The position numbers and the translations under genes are program-made. A stretch of 64,000 nucleotides of DNA from Bacteroidia bacterium (GTDB taxonomy: Bacteria; Bacteroidota; Bacteroidia; B-17B0; Aurantibacillaceae): the NCBI GenBank assembly GCA_016787785.1, contig JAEUTO010000002.1, forward strand, positions 1-64,000, in the 5' to 3' direction. The notes under the pieces were generated by a model, which ran no database searches, was not told the origin of the DNA, and was given only the letters and a program-made list of their open reading frames with translations. The number at the start of each line of letters is the position of its first letter. Within the stretch, counting starts at the first letter, position 1. Below, piece after piece: positions 15,537-23,057 of this stretch.

Positions 15537-15606
15537 GGCCTCGTTGCTATTTATGGATAGCTTGTGCGTGGTTCACCACGAATACGGTTCGAATCCGTTC
15601 GGGGCC
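15537..15606 (+). pseudogene. tRNA-like structure, probably degenerate
   Basis: GGCCTCG (15537-15543) pairs with CGGGGCC (15600-15606) as a 7-bp acceptor stem with one G-T. GCTA/TAGC can form a D arm, and ACGG-TTCGAAT-CCGT is a good T arm. The anticodon region is wrong: CGTGG-TTCA-CCACG closes a 4-base loop with extra bases before it, and the whole is about 70 bases without a usable 7-base anticodon loop. No CCA is encoded. I read it as a decayed tRNA or a tRNA fragment left by an integration event; a real but unusual tRNA is possible. Confidence 0.4.
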
Positions 15607-15781
15607 TCAAACCAATATATCTTAATGTCTATTTGGCTTCTCATTTAATAAAACATTTCAGATTCTGGTCAAGTTTATCCACTCATTTGAAAAACAAAAT
15701 TCATAAAATTGAAAACAATATAAATTACCGATTAATTCTATGGCCATCAGTTTAGAATTTACAAGTATTTCAGAAACCCAA

Positions 15782-16447
15782 TTATTCTGTAAATAATAAC
15801 AACAATTGCTTTTCTATTGAAGCAATTATATCACTTGCAACGTGTTTTTTAGATTTCAAAGGAAAGTGTTCTATTGAGTTATCTCTATAAAGAAGGCTGA
15901 TTTTATTGGTATCAAATCCGAATCCTTCTCCGTTTTCGTTAGTTGTGTTCAGTACAATAAAATCCAAATTCTTTTTTTGCATCTTTCCTGTACCATACTC
16001 AACAATATTATCCGTTTCCAAAGCAAATCCAACCGAAAATTGGTCTTCTCGTTTCACCTTGCCGAATTCAAATGCAATATCCGGATTCTTTGTTAACTGA
16101 ATGGTCATGGTGTCATCACTCTTTTTAATTTTTGAGGACTCCATTATCATAGGTCTATAATCGGCTACAGCAGCCGTAAAAATAGCAATGTCAACACTAT
16201 CGAAATAGTGCTGACACGCTTGTAGCATTTCTAATGCAGTTGTAACCTGAACAATTTTAATTTGCGGTGAGATACATTTCAAGTTTGTTGGGCCGGAAAC
16301 AAGTATTACATCCGCTCCTTTGCTACTTAACTCCTCAGCAACGGCATAACCCATTTTTCCGGACGATGCATTTGAGATGAATCTTACAGGATCAATAAAC
16401 TCTTTGGTTGGCCCTGCTGTAATTAATATCCGTTTCCCTCTTAACAT
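15782..16447 (-). CDS. coaB: Phosphopantothenate-cysteine ligase, stand-alone CoaB
   Basis: 221 residues from the ATG at 16447 (a longer frame begins with TTG inside the YceI gene). It matches the C-terminal half of CoaBC: ILITAGPTKEFIDPVRFISN (about 7-26), SSGKMGYA, FTAAVADYRP (about 90-99), KNPDIAFEFG and the KMQKKNLDFIVLN lysine motif. It joins 4'-phosphopantothenate to cysteine in CoA synthesis. The N-terminal CoaC flavoprotein half, usually fused, is absent and not adjacent. It lies 1 base after the yceI stop, an odd neighbour for a core gene. Confidence 0.85.
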   Translation of the reverse strand: MLRGKRILITAGPTKEFIDPVRFISNASSGKMGYAVAEELSSKGADVILVSGPTNLKCISPQIKIVQVTTALEMLQACQHYFDSVDIAIFTAAVADYRPMIMESSKIKKSDDTMTIQLTKNPDIAFEFGKVKREDQFSVGFALETDNIVEYGTGKMQKKNLDFIVLNTTNENGEGFGFDTNKISLLYRDNSIEHFPLKSKKHVASDIIASIEKQLLLLFTE

Positions 16448-16448
16448 T

Positions 16449-17006
16449 TTAGTATTCAATTTTCATTGTTACATCAATGGTCTTTGCAATGTTTTTTGAA
16501 GGCTTGCCTTTTTCAAATGCAATTTTATAATCTGCCAATACAATTTTAAGTTTTGTATCAACTGTAACTTGACCGCCTTTAACGGTTACTGTTCCTTTTT
16601 CATTAACAGGATTTGTCGTCTCTTTAATAGTCATCTCACCTGAAACGGTAGCATTATAAACTCCATCTTTAGTGAAGTTGATGTCTTTTAAATTGGTGAT
16701 CTTTCCCTTGAATTTTGCCTTTGGAAATGCTTTTGTATCAAGGAATTTTTCGCTGTTAAAGTGTTTTTGCATTAAGGCTTTTTTGAATTCAAAGCTTTGC
16801 ATTGGTACAGATACAACCACATCACCTGATTCCTTGCTTAAGGTGGCGGTTGATGAAAAGTTTACTGCGTTAATATCTTCCGCATCTGTGTGTGAGAAAA
16901 TATCAATTTGACTTTTCTTACTGATTAATTTATCATCGGTTTGTTTAAAACTAAATAAAGTAATTGTTCCAATTACTAAAGCGATAACTGCTGCTACTTT
17001 TTTCAT
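16449..17006 (-). CDS. YceI-family exported protein
   Basis: A 185-residue protein with a signal peptide (MKKVAAVIALVIGTITLFSF) and a YceI lipocalin-like barrel. Its hallmarks are SFEFKKALMQKHFNSEKFLD (about 87-106), followed by KAFPKAKFKGKIT and GEMTIKETTNPV. YceI proteins bind isoprenoid or polar lipid chains in the periplasm. It lies between the OB-fold protein (29 bp) and coaB, with the Cys-rich protein and the sigma/anti-sigma pair upstream on the same strand, so it may belong to that stress regulon. Confidence 0.9.
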   Translation of the reverse strand: MKKVAAVIALVIGTITLFSFKQTDDKLISKKSQIDIFSHTDAEDINAVNFSSTATLSKESGDVVVSVPMQSFEFKKALMQKHFNSEKFLDTKAFPKAKFKGKITNLKDINFTKDGVYNATVSGEMTIKETTNPVNEKGTVTVKGGQVTVDTKLKIVLADYKIAFEKGKPSKNIAKTIDVTMKIEY

Positions 17007-17035
17007 ACTAATTGTTTTTTATATTAATTGATTTG

Positions 17036-17521
17036 TTATTCTGTTACTACATCACATTTTTCGAGTAATACGTCTTCGTATAACTCCAAATCTTCGTCAT
17101 ACTTTGCTCCTGATCGAATGATTCCTTTTATCTTGGTTTGCTGGCCTATTTGTAAGGTATTGGCATTGTTGTTTGTTTCTGCCATAAACACACATTTAAC
17201 ACCGGCTTTATCATTGGCTTCCTGCAACAAAATGGTAACTTGATTATTCATGTCTGTATCCTTTGATTTAACCGTTCCTTTTATAACAAATATTTTTGAA
17301 TCACCCTCATCACCCAAGTATTTAGCATTTGCAGCCTTTTCATCTTTGAGGTATTCATTAACGATACTTGTTGAACTAACAGAGAAATCCGCTTTTTGGG
17401 CCTGCACATCTATGTGGGGCATATTCCATAAGTAAAAAACAATTGCTCCGCCTACCAATGCCCCGAACAGGATGGTAAGTAAAACGATTTTTCTGATTTT
17501 CTTTTTTTTATCTTTTGTCAT
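17036..17521 (-). CDS. Membrane-anchored OB-fold (tRNA_anti-like) protein
   Basis: 161 residues from the ATG at 17521 (MTKDKKKKIRKIVLLTILFG), chosen because a positively charged stretch and one membrane helix follow at once; a frame from 17569 adds 16 residues. The outer part has an OB-fold pattern: SIVNEYLKDEKAANAKYLGD (about 55-74), IFVIKGTVKSKD, TILLQEANDKAGVKCVF and GQQTKIKGIIRSG. Similar proteins sit next to YceI in other Bacteroidota (recollection). Function unknown; the fold suggests a periplasmic ligand-binding role. Confidence 0.75.
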   Translation of the reverse strand: MTKDKKKKIRKIVLLTILFGALVGGAIVFYLWNMPHIDVQAQKADFSVSSTSIVNEYLKDEKAANAKYLGDEGDSKIFVIKGTVKSKDTDMNNQVTILLQEANDKAGVKCVFMAETNNNANTLQIGQQTKIKGIIRSGAKYDEDLELYEDVLLEKCDVVTE

Positions 17522-17608
17522 AAGAGATTTGTTTTGGTTAATGAAGAATATCATGAGGCAATTATTCAATTGCCCTCATGATACAGGGAGATGCTAAAAC
17601 ATTTCTGA

Positions 17609-17914
17609 TTACTTCTTTTTCTTGCATTCAGCTGTGCAAGTATGACCTTTCTCACCGCATGCATAAACATGCCCACTTGATGTGCAAGCGCTTGTACAAA
17701 CATGATCTTTCATTGCTGTAGCTTTGTTCTCTGCCTTTTTGCAGTCAGCAATGCAAACATGTCCTTTTTCTCCACAGGTTGAATGACTGCTTGTAGCAGT
17801 ACTCTTGTTTGTTTCCGTTTTGGTAGTTGATTTAGTTTTGCTTGGAGCCGTTTGAGCACTGGCTGCAAAAGAAATTCCTGCTACGATAGCAAGAGTGAAG
17901 ATGATTTTTTTCAT
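17609..17914 (-). CDS. Exported Cys/His-rich repeat protein
   Basis: A 101-residue protein with a signal peptide (MKKIIFTLAIVAGISFAASA), a Ser/Thr/Lys-rich linker, and three related Cys/His units: CGEKGHVCIADCKK (about 47-60), KDHVCTSACTSSGH and CGEKGHTCTAECKK. Each carries an H-x-C-x3-C-like core, suggesting metal binding (zinc or copper) or a disulfide-rich fold. I do not recognise a named family. Its position after the sigma/anti-sigma pair fits a metal or envelope stress output. Confidence 0.7.
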   Translation of the reverse strand: MKKIIFTLAIVAGISFAASAQTAPSKTKSTTKTETNKSTATSSHSTCGEKGHVCIADCKKAENKATAMKDHVCTSACTSSGHVYACGEKGHTCTAECKKKK

Positions 17915-17981
17915 TTTTAGATTTTTAATGGTTTATACCTGTTAGTAGTAAGCCATTTTAAAACCTTACACAAAAAATGAA

Positions 17982-18260
17982 TTATTTTTTAAGGTTATCG
18001 TCTATCGCCTTCTGAATGCGTGTTTTAGAAGTATCAGCCAGCTTTAAATTTGAAGGGTTGGTGAATGATTGACGATTCGATTTTAAGGCATTCTCAATTA
18101 TAAGGCTTTGTTTTTGGTAACCCGCACATTTGTCGCACATGGCAAGATGCATTTTCAACTTCACACGATCCATAAAAGATAATGGTGCTGCATGACTTTT
18201 CTCTATTAAAAGAGTAGCTTTATTGCAGGATAACATAATTATGTTCATTAACTTTTTCAT
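17982..18260 (-). CDS. Putative zinc-finger anti-sigma factor
   Basis: A 92-residue protein with the ZAS-like pattern: a Cys in IIMLSCNKATLLIEK (about residue 12), then HLAMCDKCAGYQKQS (about 38-52) with His and two Cys spaced H-x3-C-x2-C. It is 4 bp downstream of a sigma factor gene, the usual position for a cognate anti-sigma. No membrane helix follows, so it would act as a soluble regulator, perhaps released by oxidation or metal loss. The partner assignment is by context. Confidence 0.8.
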   Translation of the reverse strand: MKKLMNIIMLSCNKATLLIEKSHAAPLSFMDRVKLKMHLAMCDKCAGYQKQSLIIENALKSNRQSFTNPSNLKLADTSKTRIQKAIDDNLKK

Positions 18261-18264
18261 TTTT

Positions 18265-18849
18265 CTATGCTTTAAACCAGTTTTTTTCGAGGCAAGCTCT
18301 TAATTGTAATTTAGCCCGATGAATGATCACCCAATAGTTAGTCGCAGTAATATTTAATTCCTTACAAACTTTTTCTGTTTCTTCTTCCTCCACAAGTTTT
18401 AACAGGATGAGTTGTTTCTGATTATCAGGAAGTTTGTCGATGCAAAGATTTAAGGCGTTTGCTAATTCCTTATTCTCAATGCCATTTAAGTTTTCCACTC
18501 CCCATGAGTGTGGAGCGGCATTTTCTTTCCAATCTCCATCTTCGGTAAAATAATTATCGATGTAGGAATTATCATCAAACGATAAAGTTTGATTGGTTAC
18601 TTCATATTTAGTTGAAGCTTTACGATAATGATCTGCAATTTTAAATTTCAATATTGAAAACAACCATGTGCGCTCACTACTTTGTCCTTTAAAATTTTCC
18701 ATTGCCTTTAATCCGGCAAGGAATGTTTCCTGTACTAAATCCTCCGCCAACTCCGTCTTTCCAGTCTTACTTATAGCATAGCCAAACAACTCATCAGCAT
18801 ATGTTGATGTCCAGTGATGAGGGTTGAGTATGTTTTGAGGTTGTTGCAA
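18265..18849 (-). CDS. ECF-type RNA polymerase sigma factor
   Basis: A 194-residue sigma factor. Region 2 lies at about 13-80 (TYADELFGYAISKTG, ELAEDLVQETFLAGLKAMEN), region 4 at about 125-190 (KLPDNQKQLILLKLVEEEET, then ITATNYWVIIHRAKLQLRAC). This length and sequence style is that of a Bacteroidota ECF group annotated as TIGR02943-like (from memory). With the anti-sigma and Cys-rich genes it forms a likely stress-response operon. The upstream region at 18850-18990 carries direct repeats and could hold its promoter. Confidence 0.9.
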   Translation of the reverse strand: MQQPQNILNPHHWTSTYADELFGYAISKTGKTELAEDLVQETFLAGLKAMENFKGQSSERTWLFSILKFKIADHYRKASTKYEVTNQTLSFDDNSYIDNYFTEDGDWKENAAPHSWGVENLNGIENKELANALNLCIDKLPDNQKQLILLKLVEEEETEKVCKELNITATNYWVIIHRAKLQLRACLEKNWFKA

Positions 18850-19407
18850 CTTATAAAATAAATGACAAAGGTAAAAAAGATAACAGATGATAAAAGATTT
18901 ATTTTATACACAACCTGCGCCATCACATACACATGGTTTCACATGACTGCGCCATCACATACACATGGAGTACATCATGGTTACACCATGAACTCTGCAT
19001 TGCATCTCTATCCTTTTTATTAACAACAAGATTCAATAAGATTAAATAATCATTCATCATAAAGCATAGCACTTAACGAAATGAAATATAAGTTAACGAT
19101 TCAACATAATGAATTAAATATATTAATAATAAGTAACGGCTTCTAAACTTTCGGAAAGCTTCTAAAACTCCCGTCATACTTTCGCTCCCGATGATGAGGA
19201 AAAATTCACTAAGTAATAAATCTGCCTGTTTAAGGCAATATCCGCCAATTAACGACTCATAACGGCCCCATAATTTGGGCTTATAACAGTATGCACTATT
19301 TGTTTGAAACATCCAAATCTATTGGGCTTTATCTGCCTGAGCGGATAACTATTGCCCAATTCAGGAGGTGTTTCAAAACACTGTACGTAATTTTCAATTG
19401 ATTTAAA
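18850..19407. other. Noncoding stretch with direct and inverted repeats
   Basis: About 560 bases lie between the sigma gene (minus) and the recombinase leader gene (plus). A 22-bp direct repeat (CTGCGCCATCACATACACAT plus two bases) occurs at 18915-18936 and 18947-18968, 32 bp apart, followed by the dyad CATGGT-TAC-ACCATG at 18976-18990. At about 19321-19360, ATTGGGC and GCCCAAT form a distant inverted pair. An open frame at 19073-19312 (minus) has no recognisable motif, signal or leader, and I do not call it. The left boundary of the recombinase element should be in this stretch, but I cannot place it. Confidence 0.5.
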
Positions 19408-19659
19408 ATGCTTGATATAAACAACGGAAATATAGACTGGACAAGGGATTCAGATATAACAATAAAAGAAGTGAAAAGTACTGAGGGCTTAACTCATTTA
19501 ACTGATGAACAAGCATCCGAGGTAGTAGAATTTATAAAAACCTATTCGATGCTAATCCACAGCCTCTATAAAAAACAAATAGAGGATGAACAAAAAGAAA
19601 ATGAAAATCAAAAAATCATTTCAATGAATAATTATGAACCAATAAAAAATGCAGCATGA
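19408..19659 (+). CDS. Small protein upstream of the serine recombinase
   Basis: An 83-residue acidic protein, with a helical middle (LTDEQASEVVEFIKTYSMLI, then HSLYKKQIEDEQKENE). I recognise no family. Its stop overlaps the recombinase start by 4 bp (ATGA), so they are translationally coupled and it is probably an accessory factor of the element. A directionality or regulatory role is a guess from position only. Confidence 0.6.
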   Translation: MLDINNGNIDWTRDSDITIKEVKSTEGLTHLTDEQASEVVEFIKTYSMLIHSLYKKQIEDEQKENENQKIISMNNYEPIKNAA

Positions 19660-21257
19660 AAGAACTGGGAGTATTTAATCAATTTGCAAAAGGGCAAGCA
19701 AAAGCTTTAAAACGAACAAACAATTGTGTTATTTACACAAGGGTATCAAGTAAGGAACAAGAACAGGGCTACAGTTTAGAAACTCAAAGAAAAGCTTGTG
19801 AAGAATACGCACGAAAAAATAATTACACCATAATGGGACAATTTGGTGGAACTTATGAAAGTGCAAAAACAGATGAACGAAAAGAATTTAACCGAATGCT
19901 ATCTTTCGTAAAGCGATGCAAAGAAAAAGTTACCTATATTATAGTTTATAGTGTTGATAGATTTTCTCGATCAGGTGCAAATGCAATTTATATAAAAGAC
20001 CAGTTAAGAAACGAAGGGATTTTTCTTGTGGCAGTTACTCAACCCGGAGACGCATCAACTTCGAGTGGAGACTTTCAACAAAATATTCAAATTATTTTTT
20101 CGCAATACGATAACCAACTCCGAAAAGAAAAATGTATGGCAGGAGTTAAGGAAGCTTTATCGAGAGGAGAATGGTGCCACAAAGCTCCATACGGTTATGA
20201 TGAAATAGTTGTGAATGGGAAGCGTAAAATTGTAATCAATGAAAAGGGGAAGCTTTTACAAAAAGCATTTTATTGGAAGGCGAACGAACGGATAACACAC
20301 ACATTAATTTCAGAACGGCTTGCTGAAAGAGGGTTGATTTTAGATGAGAAACGATTATCGGGCTATTTTAGAAACCCTTTTTATTGTGGATTAATGGCAC
20401 ATTCTGCTTTAGGGGGAAGTGTTGTAGAAGGCAACCACGAAAAAATGATTCCTAGGGAAATTTTCTTGAAAGTAAACGATATCCTAAGTACCAATAAGCA
20501 CGGTTACTCTTGCCATGAGGAGAATGAAATTATTCCATTAAAGGGCTTCTTAAAGTGTGGGCATTGTGGTGAACCAATGAGGGGATATATTGTAAAAGCC
20601 AAGGACATCCCTTATTATAAATGCAATACCAAGGGGTGCTGTAATAACAAAAGCGCAAGGGAATTACATAGTATTTTCGAGTCGGGCTTGGAATACCTTA
20701 CCGTAGCGGGAAACGAGGGCATAAAAACACTTATGGTAAAACAAGTGGCATCAACCTACAACAATGCCAATAAAGAGAAAGAAGACGGCAAAGAGGCTGT
20801 AAAGCGCCAAATAACCGAAATAAACAAGAAACTTGAAAGGTTAGAAGAACGACTAATCCTTGAGGAGATAAACTTCGAACTTTATACCAAATATTCCGAG
20901 AAGTTCAAGCTAGAAAAGTTAGAAATGGAGAAGGGTTTGCTAAAAATCCCAAAAAGGGTGTCGAACCTACAAGAATGTATAAAAAGAGCTTTAGACTTTG
21001 CCTCAAAACTCCCGACAGTGTGGCGATTGCTGCCATATAAGGATAAGCAAATCTTCCAAAATTTGCTATTTCCGGAAGGAATTAGCTTTAATAAGAAAAA
21101 GGGGGAGTGTCGAACCACAAAAATAAATTCGGTGTTTCTCTATATCGCCCATTTGGTGCGGAATGTAGAGGAAATAAAAAGGGGGATGTCAAAATTAATT
21201 TTTGACATCCCCCACTTGGTGGCTCCGGCAGGAATCGAACCTGCATCTAAAGTTTAG
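19656..21257 (+). CDS. Large serine recombinase
   Basis: A 533-residue protein of the large serine recombinase class. The N-terminal resolvase domain starts at about 25: NCVIYTRVSSKEQEQGYSLE, with Ser34-type nucleophile in RVSS, and VYSVDRFSRSGANA further on. The recombinase domain follows (about 165-270), then a zinc ribbon with CGHCGEPMRG and CNTKGCC (about 305-335) and a coiled coil (about 370-420). The last ~26 residues are read from the tRNA terminator and the antisense strand of tRNA-Arg (ending in PAGIEPASKV), so the gene's own 3' end was joined to, or runs into, the tRNA region. Element boundaries were not found. Confidence 0.9.
   Translation: MKELGVFNQFAKGQAKALKRTNNCVIYTRVSSKEQEQGYSLETQRKACEEYARKNNYTIMGQFGGTYESAKTDERKEFNRMLSFVKRCKEKVTYIIVYSVDRFSRSGANAIYIKDQLRNEGIFLVAVTQPGDASTSSGDFQQNIQIIFSQYDNQLRKEKCMAGVKEALSRGEWCHKAPYGYDEIVVNGKRKIVINEKGKLLQKAFYWKANERITHTLISERLAERGLILDEKRLSGYFRNPFYCGLMAHSALGGSVVEGNHEKMIPREIFLKVNDILSTNKHGYSCHEENEIIPLKGFLKCGHCGEPMRGYIVKAKDIPYYKCNTKGCCNNKSARELHSIFESGLEYLTVAGNEGIKTLMVKQVASTYNNANKEKEDGKEAVKRQITEINKKLERLEERLILEEINFELYTKYSEKFKLEKLEMEKGLLKIPKRVSNLQECIKRALDFASKLPTVWRLLPYKDKQIFQNLLFPEGISFNKKKGECRTTKINSVFLYIAHLVRNVEEIKRGMSKLIFDIPHLVAPAGIEPASKV
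21181..21213 (-). terminator. Rho-independent terminator of tRNA-Arg
   Basis: GGGGGATGTCAAAA (21181-21194) pairs with TTTTGACATCCCCC (21200-21213), a 14-bp perfect stem with loop TTAAT. On the minus strand it is followed by CTTTTTATTT, a proper T-tract, and it lies 3 bases after the tRNA's CCA. It therefore serves the tRNA. It is also inside the recombinase reading frame on the plus strand. Confidence 0.8.
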
Positions 21258-21291
21258 GAAACTTCTATTCTATCCATTGAACTACGGTGCC
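21217..21291 (-). tRNA. tRNA-Arg (anticodon CCT)
   Basis: Folded on the minus strand: acceptor GGCACCG with CGGAGCC, D stem GTTC/GAAT with loop AATGGATA, anticodon arm GAAGT-TTCCTAA-ACTTT giving CCT, T arm GCAGG-TTCGATT-CCTGC, discriminator A and an encoded CCA. The acceptor pair 4-69 is A-A, a mismatch. This is the complete copy; a second broken copy of its 5' part lies at 21614-21681. A strong terminator follows directly. The mismatch may reflect replacement of one half of the gene by recombination. Confidence 0.85.
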
Positions 21292-21343
21292 TGTGTGGTT
21301 TTTATTTAAAAACCAGCATGTAAAAATACTAAAATTGCTTGGA

Positions 21344-21586
21344 TTAAGGCAATATCTTTGATTTTAAAAATTTCCTACCTGCTGCAGATTTAAAATATTT
21401 TTCTCTCTTTATTGCTTCGGTTCTTAATGCAAATTCTTCAAAATAGGCTATTTCATATGGGATCTTGTTTCTTATCGAATAAGTAGCGCCTGAATTATGT
21501 TGTTGAATTCTTTTTTTTAAATCCTCACAATGACCTTTATAAAAAGAACCATCTACTTTGCTTCGTAAAACATAGGTAAAAAACAT
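21344..21586 (-). CDS. GIY-YIG nuclease family protein
   Basis: An 80-residue protein with the GIY-YIG/UvrC-like nuclease module: FFTYVLRSKVDGSFYKGHC (residues 2-20; the two strand motifs read TYV and FYKG), then LKKRIQQHNSG with the conserved Arg/His region and a YFEEFALRTEAIKREKYFKS helix with the catalytic-type Glu. Such short GIY-YIG proteins sit beside tRNA genes in many Bacteroidota, to my recollection. It lies upstream of tRNA-Arg on the same strand, and a second, truncated copy follows at 21734-21943. Confidence 0.85.
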   Translation of the reverse strand: MFFTYVLRSKVDGSFYKGHCEDLKKRIQQHNSGATYSIRNKIPYEIAYFEEFALRTEAIKREKYFKSAAGRKFLKSKILP

Positions 21587-21613
21587 TTTAGCTACAAAAA
21601 ATTTAAATTATAC

Positions 21614-21681
21614 TTTAGGAAACTTCTATTCTATCCCCGCCCGAACGACGTTCAGTCGGGCGGGCATTGAACTACGGTGCC
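21614..21681 (-). pseudogene. Broken copy of the tRNA-Arg 5' part
   Basis: On the minus strand, GGCACCGTAGTTCAATG matches the 5' end of tRNA-Arg(CCT), is interrupted by a 29-bp palindromic insert (21637-21665), then resumes with GATAGAATAGAAGTTTCC and stops after CCTAAA. The T arm and 3' acceptor half are missing, so it cannot give a tRNA. Offsets to the intact copy are 361 bp before and 390 bp after the insert. Confidence 0.85.
21636..21664. repeat. GC-rich REP-like palindrome inserted in the tRNA copy
   Basis: CCCGCCCGA (21636-21644) pairs perfectly with TCGGGCGGG (21656-21664) around ACGACGTTCAG. Compared with the intact copy, exactly 29 bases have been inserted. The composition is far richer in GC than the surroundings, as expected of a REP-type mobile palindrome. 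I see no other copy in the window and no RAYT transposase. Confidence 0.75.
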
Positions 21682-21733
21682 GATGTGGTTTTTATTCAAA
21701 AACCAGCATGTAAAAATACTAAAATTGCTTGGA

Positions 21734-21943
21734 TTAAGGCAATATCTTTGATTTTAAAAATTTCCTGCCCGCTGCAGATTTAAAATATTTTTCTCTCTTT
21801 ATTGCTTCGGTTCTTAATGCAAATTCTTCAAAATAGGCTATTTCATATGGGATCTTGTTTTTTATCGAAAGAGTAGTGCCTGAATTATGTTGTTGAATTC
21901 TTTTTTTTAAATCCTCACAATGACCTTTATAAAAAGAACCCTC
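21734..21943 (-). pseudogene. Truncated duplicate of the GIY-YIG gene
   Basis: This is the same sequence as 21344-21586 shifted by 390 bp, with a handful of base changes. It matches up to about codon 20 from the N-terminus, then breaks off next to the stop of the 21952 gene, so it lacks the start and the first strand of the nuclease fold. The stop is retained. Together with the tRNA fragment it forms the second unit of a tandem duplication. Confidence 0.8.
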
Positions 21944-21951
21944 ATAATTAC

Positions 21952-22920
21952 TTATATCGGCAACATTTTGGTCTTAAGCCCAATGCTCATTCCAAAGCCT
22001 ACAGTCATAAAAAAAGACTCATTGGCCGGGCCGGGTTGTTGTCCAATTTCCATTTTAGCATTAAAACCACAAGGCTGATTTAATGTATAATGCCATCCAA
22101 ATCGCCAGCCCATCAATTTACGTTTGTTTTCCGGAATATTTATATCCACGCCTGACATATAAGCTTGACCTGAATTTGGCTTAAGCTCAAATTTTACAGC
22201 AGGTGTAAACAGCACATCTAAATAAAAATTATTTACCGTTTTACTCGCTCTATTGCCATAACCTTCAGCACTCACAATTAACTGCCTCACTGTTTTAAAA
22301 TCTATTCCTCCATAGAAACCTGCACTTCGCGCTGTATAATTAATGGTCTCAAAATTTATGCTATCGCGTAAATACTTTACTTGTCCGTCTGCCGTTTTAC
22401 CCTGCATGCCATCCGCATTTTTTGTAAAATCATTATCTACTTTATGGTTGCTATAAAAAGTAAGAAAACCCCCTCTTAAAGCAAAGATCTTTCTGGCCTC
22501 GCCCATTACAAAAATTGAAGAAGTGTATGTATAGCGACCAGAAGTGGAGGATCTAAGAACCACTTTATGGCCTGCCGTTTTTAATCTATTTGTCAAATTA
22601 AATGCGCCTCCAATTTCCAGTTGACTCGACTTTTTAAGCCCTTTTGGAGAAAAAACGCCGGTGGCATTCATATCAAGATATGCTTTTCTGTAATCCAACT
22701 GTATTTGAAGATGCTTTGCGGCAAGCCAGGTGGCCTGTACATTATAGCCAATTGTAATATCTGCCATATAAGCTTGCGTGTTAAAAGGATTAAGATGAAT
22801 GAATAGATTCCTTTTGTCAGGATCATTCTCTACGATCTTATATGAAACGGTTTGCGCTTTTGTAATTATTGCGTTTGCCGTAATTAATAATGCTACCAAG
22901 CCTTTAAGTGATGTTTTCAT
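21952..22920 (-). CDS. Exported protein, probable outer-membrane beta-barrel
   Basis: A 322-residue protein with a signal peptide (MKTSLKGLVALLITANAIIT, cut near AQ). Many alternating hydrophobic strands suggest a barrel, for example YMADITIGYNVQATWLAAKH and FFMTVGFGMSIGLKTK at the C-terminus. I recognise no family. It is divergent from the lipoprotein gene at 23058; the shared 137-bp gap holds a hairpin at 22968-22989. The pair may be co-regulated with the OmpA-like gene that follows. Confidence 0.6.
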   Translation of the reverse strand: MKTSLKGLVALLITANAIITKAQTVSYKIVENDPDKRNLFIHLNPFNTQAYMADITIGYNVQATWLAAKHLQIQLDYRKAYLDMNATGVFSPKGLKKSSQLEIGGAFNLTNRLKTAGHKVVLRSSTSGRYTYTSSIFVMGEARKIFALRGGFLTFYSNHKVDNDFTKNADGMQGKTADGQVKYLRDSINFETINYTARSAGFYGGIDFKTVRQLIVSAEGYGNRASKTVNNFYLDVLFTPAVKFELKPNSGQAYMSGVDINIPENKRKLMGWRFGWHYTLNQPCGFNAKMEIGQQPGPANESFFMTVGFGMSIGLKTKMLPI

Positions 22921-22967
22921 GTAATTGATTTTATAAAAGCAAAATTACATCTGCTATAAAGGAATAT

Positions 22968-22989
22968 AAATACCCTCGGTTGGGTATTT
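22968..22989. promoter_or_regulatory. Inverted repeat between divergent genes
   Basis: AAATACCC (22968-22975) and GGGTATTT (22982-22989) form a perfect 8-bp dyad around TCGGTT. It is 48 bp before the minus-strand start at 22920 and 69 bp before the plus-strand start at 23058, a fitting place for an operator serving both genes. No regulator gene is adjacent. Confidence 0.45.
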
Positions 22990-23057
22990 CAGAATTTTGA
23001 CGATTGCCACAACTTTGTGATGTATTAATCACAATAATCAACTTAAAACAAAAACAA

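Noticed and set aside
15564-15755. Open frame of 63 codons starting within the tRNA-like sequence
   Set aside because: Its first part is just the tRNA-like arms translated; no coding signal beyond it.
18901-18990. CRISPR array
   Set aside because: Only two copies of a 22-bp repeat with a 10-bp spacer and no cas genes.
19073-19312. Open frame of 79 codons on the minus strand
   Set aside because: No family signature, signal peptide, leader or neighbour linkage; it lies over inverted-repeat sequence upstream of the recombinase and looks like chance.
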